DNA of 64,000 nucleotides from Aquatica leii (lineage: Eukaryota > Arthropoda > Insecta > Coleoptera > Lampyridae): contig CM069439.1 in the NCBI GenBank assembly GCA_035610365.1, positions 19,295,533 to 19,359,532 on the forward strand. Direction: 5' to 3'. This document shows positions 9,089 to 20,061 of this stretch, piece after piece; positions within the stretch are counted from its first letter, which is position 1, and every line of letters starts with the position of its first letter. The notes beneath the pieces are model-generated. The model had not been told where the DNA came from, searched no databases, and saw nothing but the letters and a program-made list of their open reading frames with translations. The position numbers and the translations under genes are program-made.

Positions 9089-9466
9089 GGAACACTCGAG
9101 AAGGATTTCCACATGTGTATAAATACCGAAGAAACAAATCGTAGGGCAGTTATTTCCGTAATACGAAGCCTGCAGTGTTAAGAAGATTATCCAAGTCTAA
9201 ATAAATAAGTCGTTAACGTGTGTTATAAATAAATCTACGAAGTACGTGAGTTTAGTGTAAACAAGTGTGTGAAGTTATCCGCAGACTTTATCTTATCTTC
9301 GTGTAAGTGATAGCGTTCGTTGTACATAAATTATACTGTAAGTGTTTTATTAAATATTATTAGATTTAATTAGTTCGGTTAATTTAAAAATGTACATATT
9401 TCTAGTATAAGTAAAACATATTTTTAGTCGTTTAAATAAATTAGTTTTAATAATAAATTCGTTACA
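9006..9466 (+). repeat. 3' LTR of gypsy copy G1
   Basis: 461 bp from TGAAACGTTCG to GTTACA, paired with 2877-3323. It keeps the canonical TG...CA ends. The macro-CCCH frame ends inside it at 9086-9088. Confidence 0.93.
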
Positions 9467-9814
9467 CTACTAATAACATTGTAAATATAAGCTATTGCGC
9501 TTGGGTTTTAATTACATTTTAAGTAGTAGTTTTTTTTATTTCTCTTTTTGGTCGAAACGCCAAAGAAAGGCAATTATAATAAATGTTTTAAATAATTGCC
9601 AACACACTTATAAAGACGTATTAACAGTGAAATAATTTGGTCCCAAAAAAGATATTTGCTGCATTTTATTTTTATACAAAATATTTTCGTGTATAAATAA
9701 AATTGATTGCAAATCTGAACTATTTATTCTCTTGTTCGTCAATGCATTGTTTGCCCTTTTGCTGTACCCAGTTTTGCACCAACCTCTGTATGTATGTATA
9801 AAGGCATTTATCCT
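9467..9814. other. AT-rich spacer
   Basis: Sequence between gypsy G1 and a hAT terminus. It may include the right-hand remainder of the pogo-like element split by G1, but I see no transposase residues or terminal repeat in it. Confidence 0.4.
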
Positions 9815-10372
9815 CAGTGGCGAATTTTTCCTAAGGCTCAGTAGGTCCAGAGCTAAGGCGGCAATAAGTTGTTAATTGTTATATAATTTAAAGTTTCTTC
9901 TGGAGACGTAATAACTTTTTCATCAAAATTTTGTAAATATTGCAGTTCTTTAACAACTTCCACGGCAGTTATGTCTCGTTCATTGCGAATTTTGTCGTTT
10001 AATAAATTTTTAACTTTTTGACATAATTCTAATTGTTCATTTTCAGAATCATTTTAAAATTTATCAATATTCCATAAAAACGCAAAATTATTAGAGTAAG
10101 AAGAAAGTAATTGGAATCTCTCATCCACTGATGTTATGATTACATCTAGAGCATTAAAAAACAATCAACTTTGAACTTTATAGTTTCATCGTGGATCGGC
10201 TCATCATCACATTCATAATCAAAATGTTTTTTTTATTTTTTCGCTTTTTCAATTTAGGTTTTATGTCTAAGTTGGATGCTATTTCTTTAGCATCAATCAA
10301 TAGATCATTAAAACCTTTATCGGAGCGATAAGCTTTCTAAAAATTATTCAAATTATTTAAGTGATTAAATGT
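9815..10372 (-). pseudogene. hAT transposase fragment (ZMYM/DUF4371-like), with one terminal repeat
   Basis: The segment starts with CAGTGGCGAATTTTTCC (9815), a hAT terminus closely like those of the complete hAT at 17880-20053. Reading leftwards on the minus strand from 10372 gives the C-terminal half of a ZMYM1-like hAT transposase: FNDLLIDAKEIASNLDIKP, then KRKNKKN, HFDYECDDEPIHDE, IKFKVD, VDERFQLL, NNFAFLWNI, and ITAVEVVKELQYLQNF. Several frame changes and stops break it. The other end and the N-terminal part are not next to it. The preceding 8 bp TTTATCCT have no partner that I found. Confidence 0.72.
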
Positions 10373-11135
10373 GTCAAACTCAAACTCGAAAATATTTTCT
10401 CAACATTACTTATTTCAAGTTATTTCAAAATTTATAAATAGTAGGTAATATTAGTGCTTATCAATTATTCTGTTTGAATTTACTTCAATTAACAATGATG
10501 TTTATGTAATCAAATATAAAAGGATTTTTGAAATGCAAGTTTTTGCTTTTAATGTTTTAATAAATCTAAAAAAAAATAAATTTTAGATGAACTCACCTTA
10601 ATTCACAACACAAAACACATTACTATAAAATCTGTAAAACAACAAAAAATTAAAGTTTCAAAAACAGATATCTTTTACCCCATGCACCTTTTCACTTCGT
10701 TAAGTTAATTATTGATCGGGCATCAGGCAACAAATTAAATCGCGACCAATGCAGCGTTTAAACATATAAAGTTTTGTACATTGCAAGCTCAGACAGGAAA
10801 AAAAAACGCTTGTTGGCTCGTTGCAAGCTAAATTTCAAGCTCAAACATGAATAAAATCAGATTTGTATGAGTTCACACAATTCATATTATCATGTTACGT
10901 ATTACGTATTTGATCGAATAAATGCTATTATTGCGTACTCTCATTTGGAAAATATATTATTTTCGAGAAGTAATTTGGTCCCTCGTATCAAAGAGTAAAA
11001 ATTAAAAAAAAATCAAAAAAACAATGCCGTTGTGCACCACACGACTTTGCACTTATGTACGGCGCGGGACTGACGATGAATGATAACAAAAAACGGCCCG
11101 AAGAAAATAAAACTAAAAACGCTCACTAGTCCGGC
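10373..11135. other. AT-rich spacer without recognised content
   Basis: No coding pattern on either strand and no terminal repeat. It may contain the eroded remainder of the neighbouring hAT. Confidence 0.4.
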
Positions 11136-11243
11136 GTGCAGTCCTGACAATCTTCTCTTTTATACTATAACTCATAATCTCACTTTCTTATTGCACAGAG
11201 ATTATAAATTATAGTATAAAAAAGAAGATCAAGAGGACTGCAC
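11136..11243. repeat. Hairpin-forming MITE-like inverted repeat
   Basis: Two arms of about 46 bp (starting GTGCAGTCCTGACAATCTTC and ending AAGAGGACTGCAC) are inverted copies with few differences, around a loop of about 16 bp. The whole 108-bp unit is a near-palindrome typical of a very short MITE or of a folded terminal pair. No target duplication was obvious. Confidence 0.7.
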
Positions 11244-11589
11244 ACAGGATTGTAAATGAGTAACTTTACTCGCGTGCAGGGACAGCCGCGGTAGATGACG
11301 GGCAACTCTCGTCCCCTCTTTCTTTCACCGCTCGCGCCGCTCCTCTCCTCATACCTACCGCCCCCGTAATGTCACGCGACGCGAAAGTGTGCGTATAGCA
11401 ACTGCAGTGAGTGAGAGCACGTTTTTCTCACTTTGCAACGTTTTTTGCAACGCGACGTGTATGTGTATGTACTATATTAACAAAAATCGACAGTGCGTGA
11501 ATGTTTTACACTGCGGTACATCACGTAAATTGTGATGTGGCATAATTAACTACGGATGTAAATAAAAGGTTAAGTGGGGCAGAGTATAG
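11244..11589. other. Locally GC-rich block before the hAT transposase remnant
   Basis: Bases 11265-11410 are clearly richer in G+C than the surroundings (GGGACAGCCGCGG, CCGCTCGCGCCGCTCC) and include short direct repeats (TTTGCAACGTTTTTTGCAACG). Position just upstream of the hAT remnant suggests its 5' untranslated or promoter part, which is inference. Confidence 0.4.
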
Positions 11590-13440
11590 CAAGCGGGCTA
11601 AAAAAAAGACTATAAACAAAAGGATGTAATTAAAAAAATACGTAAATTAGACGATTTTTTTGGTAAACTATCTACTGATACTAAAAATCATGCTATCGAA
11701 CCAAGACACGACGTTCCAAGTGGTAGTGGTGCTACGTCAACTGATGTTTCTTCAGTGCCTTCAAGCGTAGATACTTTGATAATTGTGGCAAATAAAACAA
11801 AGAAATATTACTAGTGCCACGAGTGCAGCACAATCCGGACCAGGAGCTGTGCAAAATCACCGACGATCCAGCCAAATGGACAATTGACGAGTTCACACGT
11901 GATTACATTTGTAAGAACGGAGCCAATCAAAACATCAGAAATGATTTTCCCAAGAGTGAGCGGATTTATAAAAATAAGGCGCGAAAGTTGTCAAAACATT
12001 TATTCGAACGTCAGTCTCTAAACAGCGAAAAAGTTCCGCGAAAGTGGCTAACTTGTTCCAAAAGTACTGGATGTGTTTTGTGGACCCTGGAGTTGTTTTA
12101 ATGGCGAGAAGAGTCAGTTCGACACAAAGGAAGGTATCAATGACTAGAAGAATTCCTATTATCGACAATAACTCATGAGAATTCGCCTATTTACAAATAA
12201 TATGTCCTGCACATGAACGATAGAAGCAACTCCTTAGGCCGCATTAACCACGCGGTAACAATGCAATTAGATAAAGAAATAAATTAGTGGTAAAACATTT
12301 TGAAAAGAGTAGTTGCACGTGTGAAAGCACTTGCATCACGTGGTTTGCCGTTCAGAGGACACGACGAGAAAATAGGTTCATTACACTATTGAAATTATTT
12401 GATGTCTTTAGAGCGTATCGTTGAGTTAGATCCATCCTTAGCCAAACACATAGCACGTTATGGGAATCCAGGATCAGGACATACGAGTTATCTTTCTTCA
12501 ACCACATGTGAAGAATTCATTTGGCTTATGGGAGAGAAGGTTTTGAAAACGATTGTAATGGAAATTATAACAGTTAAATATTTTTCTCTGATCATTGATT
12601 TGACGCCGGATATATCGCACGTGGACCAGCTCACTTATGTAATCAGATATGTCCTGCCTAATGGATCACTTCTAGAACGTTTTCTCAAGTTTATACCAAA
12701 CACAAGCCATAAATCACAACAAATTGCAAATGCCATTGCTTCATCTTTAACTGAATTTAGAATTCACATTTCAAACTGCCGGGAGCAATCTTACGACAAC
12801 GCACCTAATATGAAAGGCACATACAACAGCGTACAAGCTAAAATAAAGAAAATGTTTCCACTTGCCCAGTATGTCCTTTGCTCAGCTCTTTTGTTCAATT
12901 TGGTAGGCGAATATGCAGCTAAAAGTAGCTAAAACGCTAGGAACTCATTCAAGTCCATTTTACACTTAAAAGTCTATCAACGACTTGTTGGTCAGCTCGT
13001 GCATGCAAAAGTTTCCATCAAAAATGACACACAACAGAAGAGAACCGTTATATGCAAAGCAAAGGGTATCCGTTTGAAACTTGAACGTCTTAAAACGGTT
13101 TTCGTGACTGTTTTTAGGGATTTTTACTGGATCGCATAAACGCTACAAGTAAGAAACTTTAAAGTATTGAAATTGACATTACGGTTGTCATAGAACCGTA
13201 TGATGTACATTTTATTGGCGAAACACGAGATAACTTCGATGATTTCGAAAACAAGGCCAAGAACTGTTTTTTGTACAGGAATATAAAAAAAAAATTGTCG
13301 ACGCAATTGCAAGCGTAAGCCATTTCTTGGTGAGTCTAACACAGGTGAAGAGATGCAATAAAATAATTGTCGAGAAAATATCAAAATGACGAGTCAAACT
13401 TTGCTAACGCTCAAAGTGAAGATGAACGCCATTAATGCTT
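11590..13440 (+). pseudogene. hAT transposase (ZMYM/DUF4371-like), heavily broken
   Basis: Order of recognisable pieces: KKIRKLDDFFGKLSTDTKNH (N-terminal tail, about 11640); DPAKWTIDEFTRDYICKNGANQN and NDFPKSERIYKNKARKLSKHLFER (TTF-type zinc-finger region, about 11860-12020); and a long frame at 12402-12932 with SLAKHIARYGNPGSGHTSYLS, KYFSLIIDLTPDISHVDQL and NCREQSYDNAPNMKGTYNSV, which are DUF4371 signatures. Frameshifts at about 12090 and stops after 12932 end it; the dimerisation domain is not readable. It belongs to the same group as the elements at 9815 and 17880, but on the opposite strand. No terminal repeats could be set. Confidence 0.82.
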
Positions 13441-13483
13441 TGCATTTTTTGTGTTATTTTGTTTAGTACGAGGAGCTCTGTGG

Positions 13484-13615
13484 AAATCAGTGTACAGGTT
13501 AATGGAAATTATTGGAGATCTTTGGAAACCCTTGGAAATCAGTGAAAACCATTGGAAATCGATGAAAAGTTTTGGAAACCAATGGAAATCTTTAAAAATA
13601 ATTGAAAATTTTTAA
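13484..13615. repeat. Degenerate minisatellite (TTGGAAATC-type units)
   Basis: About eight imperfect repeats of a 15-17 bp unit resembling TTGGAAATCnnTGAAAA follow one another. They lie right after the hAT remnant. Unit-to-unit differences are many, so the array is old. Confidence 0.7.
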
Positions 13616-13966
13616 TGTGTTTTCCGTCAACTGCACCTAAACAGTGCGGAAAATTTGCATCTCGTTCACAATTTTTTGCCATACATGTTTTGTAGGTATT
13701 GGTATGCTATCCATTCGTATAACAGACCAAATATTTGAACTTGCTTACGGTTGAAATGCCAAGCCTGTAGCTATTATGTAAATTCGTGATAGTACAACCA
13801 CTTGCCAGATATCTTAAACATTTTTTTTCTCCTAATTTCAGGAAAAACAGTTGTAAAAAATGAGGAAAGATTAGAAATTCATTTTTGAAATCTCAAAAGA
13901 AAAAAAAGTACATATACAGCGATCAGTTACAGTTTCTAAAAAAAATGTGCAGAAAGGAAAACATAT
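13616..13966. other. AT-rich spacer
   Basis: Nothing recognised between the minisatellite and gypsy copy G2. Confidence 0.4.
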
Positions 13967-14406
13967 TGAAACGTACGAGAAATTATTTTCAAGTCCGAGA
14001 ACTTTCGCGAGGTTTTTGTACATTTCCATAACGTTCACCGAAAGATATAGAAAATTCTCGAACGTTTTACCAAAGTGTATAAATGCGGCACAAACAAATC
14101 ATAAGTTAGTTATTCCAGCAATTCGAAGACGGCAGTGTTAAGAAGGTTATTCAAGTTTAAATAAATAAGCAATTAACGCGTGTGTTCGAGATAAATATAC
14201 GGAGTATTACCTTGTACGTGACTTTAAAGTAAACAATAAGTGTTAAACTAAAGTTATGCGAGGACTTTATCTTCGTGTGATAGTTCTATATATAAATTGG
14301 TGTAAATGTTTTTATTAAATATCATTTGATTTAATTAGTTCGGTTAGTTATAAACGTGTACATATTTTTAGTATAAATAAATTTAGTTTTAATAATAATC
14401 GTTACA
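13967..14406 (+). repeat. 5' LTR of gypsy copy G2
   Basis: 440 bp beginning TGAAACGTACG and ending CGTTACA. It aligns to the G1 LTRs along its length but is clearly more diverged than the two G1 LTRs are from each other. Confidence 0.87.
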
Positions 14407-14699
14407 GTGGCGTCAATGCGGAGTATCGAATACAATCGTATAAATAAATAAGCTGTTCGCGATTTTTTTTGTGAATACCATAAGGTAATTTAATATCCCT
14501 CCCGTAATAAAAACATTGATTGCGTAAATAAATAAAACTTTAACTCGCGATTCATGTGTTTGTTTATAGCGTTTAATCTTAGTTGTTCCATTTCGTTAAA
14601 CTAGTGTCGGGCATTATTAAAATTGAGTATTATTAAACTTTTTTTATTATTATTCTTGGTTAAATTTGTGCCGGTGACGCGTTTGGAAGCAGTTAAAAT

Positions 14700-15540
14700 A
14701 AGATGCAAAAATATTTGAATTTCTCGACTCAATAAAAAATGGTCAAGAATCTATGAATAGAAAAATGGAAGAAAATTTTAGAAAGATGGGAGAAAAGTTT
14801 TGCAGAATTTCTCACAAAATTGAAGAAACATTATTTGAAAATAATCAGAAAATAGAAGAAAATCTAATGGAAAATTCTAGAAGTTTAAAAGAAGAAAAAC
14901 GAACGAGCATAGGAAATCAAAATTAAATTGTTTAAGAAGAAACCCAAGCAGATATGTTAAATTTAAAAGAAGAAATTTGCAAATCTATGAATGAGAAAAT
15001 AGAAGCAATAGAGGACAAATTAGAAGACATAATGAAACTACTTGAAGAAAAAATAAATCGAATGAATTGTCACGGCGAAGGAAGCGTCACGAGTGAAGAT
15101 TTAATAATGAACCATAGGGAAGAAACCACTTACAAGTTTAAAGTTGTACCTCTAAATTTTGATGGTAAAGTTCTATTGTTAACCTACTACAAGCTGTTTA
15201 AAACCGCAGCTATAGCAAATGGTTGGAGCAACAAGCAGAAAGCGACGTCTTTAATAGTGTCCTTACGTGGAGAAGCTCTTGGAATCTTGCAAACTGTTCC
15301 TGACCACCTGCAAGAAAATGTAGAACTTTTAATTTCACGTTTAGAAATGAGATATGGAGATGCTCGTCTTCAAACAAGAGTACCAGGCTCAATTTAAAAG
15401 TCGGGTTCAGAAAGCTGCCGAAAGTCTTTAAGAGTTTGAGACTGACATCGACAGATTAACACAGCTTGCGTATTCTACACCACCAGATACTTTCTTGGAG
15501 CAGTTGGCTATTCAAACCTTTGTAGACGGCCTCCGAGAAA
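14700..15540 (+). pseudogene. Gypsy G2 Gag remnant
   Basis: The family's Gag in several frames. The coiled-coil start (about 14700-15060) is interrupted by stops; the 14954-15397 frame gives MLNLKEEICKSMNEKIEAIE and the core FKVVPLNFDGKVLLLTYYK ... LRGEALGILQTVPDHLQE. After 15397 a shift follows, and gag ends at the deletion junction (GGCCTCCGAGA-AAAGTTATC, near 15535). The knuckle region is lost in the deletion. Confidence 0.85.
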
Positions 15541-16910
15541 AGTTATCACGTATTTTAGCAAAGTTTTGTCCAAGCCATAAAGGAATTATTGCGTGATTAG
15601 GAGGAAGCTGTTAGCAGTTTCTACAAATATTTGTATGGACAACAATTTTTACTGAGAACTGACCACGCCGCTTTAAAATGGCTATTGCAGTTCCGTAATC
15701 CAAAAGAACAAGTGGCAAGAAGGATCGAAAAACTGCAATAATATGACTATAACACAGAATATCGTGCCGGAAGCAGTCATCGGAACGCTGATGCCTTGTC
15801 CAGAAAACTATGTTTAGCGGACTGCAGCCATTGTTCGCGACTTGAAAAAAAAGTCGAATGCCTCCTGAGAACTGCTATGGTTGATGATGAGTGGGAACCT
15901 GAGCAGTGGCTCTTTGATTGTAGAAGACGGTCATCTTAAACGATCCCTAGAAAGTGTCGAGGGCACGGGAAACAGACTACAGTTGGTAGTGTTAAAGAGC
16001 CAGGTGTTACAAGTGTTAAAGCATCTCCATGATGTGATATTAGGAGGACACTTTGACATTAAGAAGACATTGGGAAAAGTTCGAGAATGATTTTACTAGA
16101 TAAACTGCAAAGAGGACGTCATGAAATGGTGCCGTAAGTGCACAGTCTGTGTATCAGGAAATGGTCCAGCGAGAAAGCGCAAAGCACACATGACGCAATA
16201 CAACGTAGGAAGTTCTTTGGAAAGAGTAGCGATTGACATCGCAATGCCGTTCTCAGAATCCGAATCGGGAAATAAATATATCTTGGTGGCGATAGATTAT
16301 TTCACGAAATGGACGGAGACTCACGCCATACCCAATCAAGAAGCAGCTACAGTTGCAGACGTATTAGTGAAAGAGTTTTTCTGCCGGTTTAGAGTTCCGT
16401 TGGAATTACACTCCGATCAAGGCCGCAACTTTGAGTCTGGGCTGTTTCAAGGAGTTTGCCGACTGTTGGGAATTAAGAAGGCGCCTCTCCACCCTCAATT
16501 TGATGGCATGGTTGAGCTGATGAATCGAACAATGGGAAAATACTTAGCTAAAGTCGTGCCTGAACAACAAAGAGACTGGGATCAGTACTAGCACCTTTTC
16601 CTAATGGCATACCGATCATCCGTTCACAAAAGCACAGACTAAACGCCATCATGTGTGATGCTCGGTCGCGAAATACGACTGCTATACGACCTCCAATTTG
16701 AACGAAGACCCGAAGAAAAAGTAGCTGGAGAAGACTACGTCAGCATGCTGACCAAGAGGCTAGACGAAGTACATGAGAAGGTCCGTAAAAACACACAAAT
16801 TGCCAGCGACAGAATGAAGACTAGATATGACGTCAAGGTACAAAATAGTGGGTTTTAACCTGGCGACATAGTGTGGTTGTATAATCCCCAAAGAAGACGT
16901 GGTTCACTCG
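15536..16910 (+). pseudogene. Gypsy G2 RNase H and integrase remnant
   Basis: RNase H residues (TDHAALKWLLQF, NADALSRK) are followed, after a deletion, by the integrase: zinc-binding part broken by TGA near 16088; core frame 16121-16591 with AIDIAMPF, HSDQGRNF and MVELMNRT, where the catalytic Glu is kept; the region after it is broken again near 16591. In the C-terminal module a TAA replaces CAA at 16856-16858, the same change as in G4. The sequence ends before the macro-domain module. Confidence 0.87.
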
Positions 16911-16920
16911 AAAGATAATG

Positions 16921-17143
16921 TACGCGGATAACTTCAGTTTAACATTTGTTTACATTAAAGTCACGTACGTTTTTAATTTGTTGTATTTATCCTAAACACG
17001 TGTTAATCACTTAAAGTTAAACTTGAATAATCTTCTTAACACTGCCGACTTCGAATTACTAATCATGATTTGTTTCTATCGCTTTTATACGTTTCTGCTA
17101 TCTTTTGAGAATGTTCTATATTCTTTTGTGAACGTTTTAGACG
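16921..17143 (-). repeat. Inverted partial LTR of the same gypsy family
   Basis: Read on the minus strand, this contains the LTR order known from G1: the CGTTCACAAAAG region, a GTGTATAAA-like stretch, GCAGTGTTAAGAAGATTATT, then the ACGTGACTTTAATGTAAACA region and GTTATCCGCG. It is diverged and lacks both ends. It lies head-to-head with the broken right end of G2, so it is either a separate insertion or the product of an inversion. Confidence 0.72.
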
Positions 17144-17871
17144 TAGATAAAAAGTACGTGAACGCAAAAAAATACCTGGACCTGAAGTTGAAAATGCTGA
17201 TAAATTTAGATTGCCGAAACATGCAGTTCCGGAAACGCAAAATAGATGAGATGAAGCTTAAAATGCTGAATGTGTTAGAGAAACCTTTTAACCGGCATTT
17301 TTCTTTCTTTAAAGTTATTAAGTTATAATACCATCACTATAAGGTTTCGAAGAGGACGACTGCATGCAATTTCAAGTAGTTGCAATTGACAGCTAACATA
17401 AAGCAGCAAATACGGGCCCAGCAAACATGTCAATCTATTAAAATTCATAATCAAAATTTACCATATCATAAATCCAACTCCTCATCACAGATTCTCATCT
17501 ATTGACCAGCTAAAGCAATTCCACTATTCTCAATACCCAAGTGCAATTCAAATACGACCAAGCGCGTGTTAATAGATGCAGCCAAGTACCAGTCAAGACT
17601 ATCGTAATCATAGTTTCTAAATGTGTGCGTCATCTTCTGTGAACCCTTTCAACAGCTCAACTGTCAACTTCATCAGTAAACATTCTTTCGAATATCCACT
17701 TCAGCTGTTCACCTATTATCTAGCTCGTCCCCAGCCTACTCTACCCACTCTTCATATGACAACATCAATTTCATTAATACGTAACTTGTTTGATAATAAT
17801 TCAAAATAAATAATAAAATTAAATCAGGTTTTATTTACCTAATACAATCCGCCAGAATTTGAATAGGTGGT
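17144..17871. other. Unassigned spacer left of a hAT element
   Basis: 17177-17328 stays open and is Lys-rich with a short internal echo (LDLKLKMLINLD and DEMKLKMLNVLE), but I cannot tie it to a family. A Ser/Thr-rich frame at 17621-17809 with AATAAA sequences after it could be the 3' end of an old gene or of an accessory transposon protein. No function is claimed. Confidence 0.3.
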
Positions 17872-17879
17872 ATCATGAC

Positions 17880-20053
17880 CAGTGGCGGATTTAGCGTACT
17901 GCCGCCCCCAGGCATGGCAGGCAATGCCGCCCCATCATCCTCTCCTATATCTTTTCTCTTCCCTTATACTCTTTAATTTCACATAATTTTTTCACCTAGA
18001 TTAATTGTATATCTTGTTTGCTTTGATCTTAGGTAAAAGTAAAATATATTTTATTAAACATAATTAAGGGTAACATAATCACAAACAATTTTTGGTGTAA
18101 ACATTATTTATTAGACGATAAAAAAATACTGGAGAATTTACAATTTTCTTCGAGACTTTCTTTGGGCAAAAACATCGATTATTTTAGAAAAATCCATTGA
18201 CTTTAACATGTCACTTTCAATTGACAGTATCGGAAGAGAATTTAAGCGATCTTCTCCGATGTTAGTGCGCAGATACGTTTTCACCCTTCTAAGCCAGGAA
18301 AATGCTCTTTCCGCTGAACAATTCGAAGCAGCCGTACTCACAAACATTCTCAGAGCAATATCTATGTTTAGGTAGACCACTGAAGGTCATTCTTACGAAT
18401 GAGGTGGCAAAGCCTGAGAGGTGTTAACCTATTATAGTCCATTGTTGATTGCAGCTGCAGCCAGATGGCATCTTAGTGCCGCTTGTTTTCTTCATTTTTC
18501 TTTCCCTTTTATTTATTTTCATTGCTGGACAACGCTCTAATGGAGCTTCTTCCAAAAGCATTAAAAATGGATAATTGCATCCAAGAAAGAGTTTTCTAAA
18601 TCACTTGGATATTCTCGAACAAGATTGTCGCCTGCTCTCCTTAGCTCTTCATTGTTCAAAACTTTAATTTGAGTTAACACTTGAAACTTTTGGTTTACTT
18701 CATCGTAAGCATTTCTTCTTATTTCAAGTCGTGTTTTTAAGTTATCGACAATAACAATGAAAACATTCACCCTCAGGTTTTCACGTTCATGTTGTCTGTT
18801 TCTCTTGGTGGTACGTTTTTTCTCGCCATACACTTTTAATTGCGATAGATCCTGGGCTTTTTTTCAAAGTAATCGAACTCATTGCGTGTTGATTTCATGA
18901 GGTTAATTAATAAGTCGTACAACTGCAGTACGGATGTAAGATCAATGTCCGTGCTCTGCAGTTTTTATTGATGTCATTCAGTCTTTGAAGTATAAAACCC
19001 CAAAATTCAGTCATACAAGCAGACAGTCCATCTTTTTAGCTTTTGTGTTTAATCTTCGGAAATGTTCAGCAAAGTTTGATGAATTTGTTGTTATTTCTAA
19101 GAGCTTTGCAGGCGTCATCTCATGCAGACCATCTAGTAGAACTGAGATTTTTCAGAATAATATGTAAATGGTCGTTCTTGTCAGAAACTGACCATTGAAG
19201 TAAATTCCACATACTGGTTGATGAACTAAAAAAGTTGTACAGCTGTTGTAGATAATGAAAGAAGTAGGAAGCTGTATTGCAACTATCAGCTGCATTAGTT
19301 CCGAAACGAGTGAGCAAAACAGGGAAAAAGTCAGCATGGATGTTTAGTTCTTTGATTCGAGCTTGGAGTCCGGAATATACACCAGACATGTTCCTCGCGT
19401 TGTCGTAGGACTGTTCTCGACAATTACGAATGTCCAAACCATTGCACTCAAAGTTTGATAATAGCATTAAACATTTCTTCAGCTTTGTGGCCAGTATTAG
19501 GAAGGAATGTAAAAAAAACGTTCAATGGGAGAACCATCTTCTTTGACATATCTTATTACAGTTGCCAGTTGGTCGACATGTGAAAGATCTGGTGTCGAGT
19601 CAACTATTAAGGAGAAGTATTTGGCTTTCTTTACTTCATTAACTATTTCGTTTGTATGAGCATTACCTAAAATGGTCAGAAATTCTTCTGCAATAGTTGA
19701 CGATAAATAGGATGTGTTACCGCTACCTGGGTGGCCATATTTAGCTATGTGACATGCTAAAAATGAGTCAAACTCAGCTATAACTTCTAGCAGCATCATA
19801 TAATTTCCATTTCTGTTGCTTCCAAACTTTTCGTCGTGTCCACGTAGTGGCATACCACGTGATGCTAATGTTTTAACAACAACGACACGTTGAAGGACGC
19901 TCTTCCAATAATTAACTTCAACCTAAAATTGTTCTATAAGTTGCTTATCAATGCGGCTTTTACGGTCATTTTTGTTTTCAAAATTTTGCCGCTCCCCATA
20001 AATTTGCCGCCCCAGGCAAGTGCCTAGTCTGCCTGTGCGTAAATTCGCCACTG
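17880..20053 (-). mobile_element. hAT transposon with TIRs and perfect 8-bp target duplication
   Basis: Ends are CAGTGGCGGATTTA (17880) and, inverted, CAGTGGCGAATTTACG (right end 20053). Both sides carry the 8-bp duplication ATCATGAC (17872-17879 and 20054-20061), as expected for hAT. The outer 50-60 bp on both sides are rich in GCCGCC/GGGGCGGC, but the inner parts are not inverted copies. The transposase inside is broken, and its N-terminal zinc-finger region is missing. Confidence 0.93.
18138..19990 (-). pseudogene. hAT transposase (ZMYM/DUF4371-like), N-terminally deleted
   Basis: Cut-and-paste transposase remnant. From its start on the minus strand: NYWKSVLQRV, RGMPLRGHDEKFGS, HIAKYGHPGSGNTSYLS, KAKYFSLIVDSTPDLSHVDQL (19853-19497), then DIRNCREQSYDNARNMSGVY and LSSTRWSA (19467-19120). 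A Lys/Arg-rich part follows (18833-18561), and the C-terminal dimerisation domain NCSAERAFSWLRRVKTYLR (18380-18138). Frame changes occur near 19480, 19100 and 18500. Compared with the remnant at 11590, the TTF-type finger before the GHDEKFGS motif is absent, although both transposon ends are intact, which points to an internal deletion. Confidence 0.87.
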
Positions 20054-20061
20054 ATCATGAC

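Larger units (their letters stand above)
2877..9466 (+). mobile_element. Ty3/gypsy LTR retrotransposon, copy G1, full length
   Basis: LTRs at 2877-3323 and 9006-9466 enclose gag, protease, RT, RNase H, integrase and an extra 3' module (macro domain plus CCCH finger). The order PR-RT-RNH-IN, with a GPY/F-type integrase C-terminus, defines Ty3/gypsy. The 4 bp on each side, CTAT (2873-2876) and CTAC (9467-9470), could be a target duplication with one change. The insertion is into the pogo-like element. By eye the LTRs differ at about 14 places plus a 16-bp indel, roughly 97% alike, so the insertion is not ancient; yet the coding part has at least six breaks. Three other copies of the same family lie in this window (G2, G3, G4). 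I see no env gene. Confidence 0.95.
13967..16910 (+). mobile_element. Ty3/gypsy copy G2, internally deleted and 3'-truncated
   Basis: The element keeps a 5' LTR (13967-14406), gag, and then jumps near 15535 from gag directly into RNase H; protease and RT are missing. A second deletion removes the RNase H-integrase linker near 15905. It stops at about 16910 inside the integrase C-terminus, so the macro-CCCH module and 3' LTR are gone. Next to its right end lies an inverted LTR piece of the same family. No target duplication can be checked. Confidence 0.88.

Noticed and set aside
13484-13615. Regularly spaced short repeats resembling a CRISPR array.
   Set aside because: Units are degenerate, contiguous and without spacers, and the DNA is eukaryotic.
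17023-17328. 101-residue Lys-rich frame.
   Set aside because: Its first third lies in the inverted LTR fragment; the rest has no recognised family.
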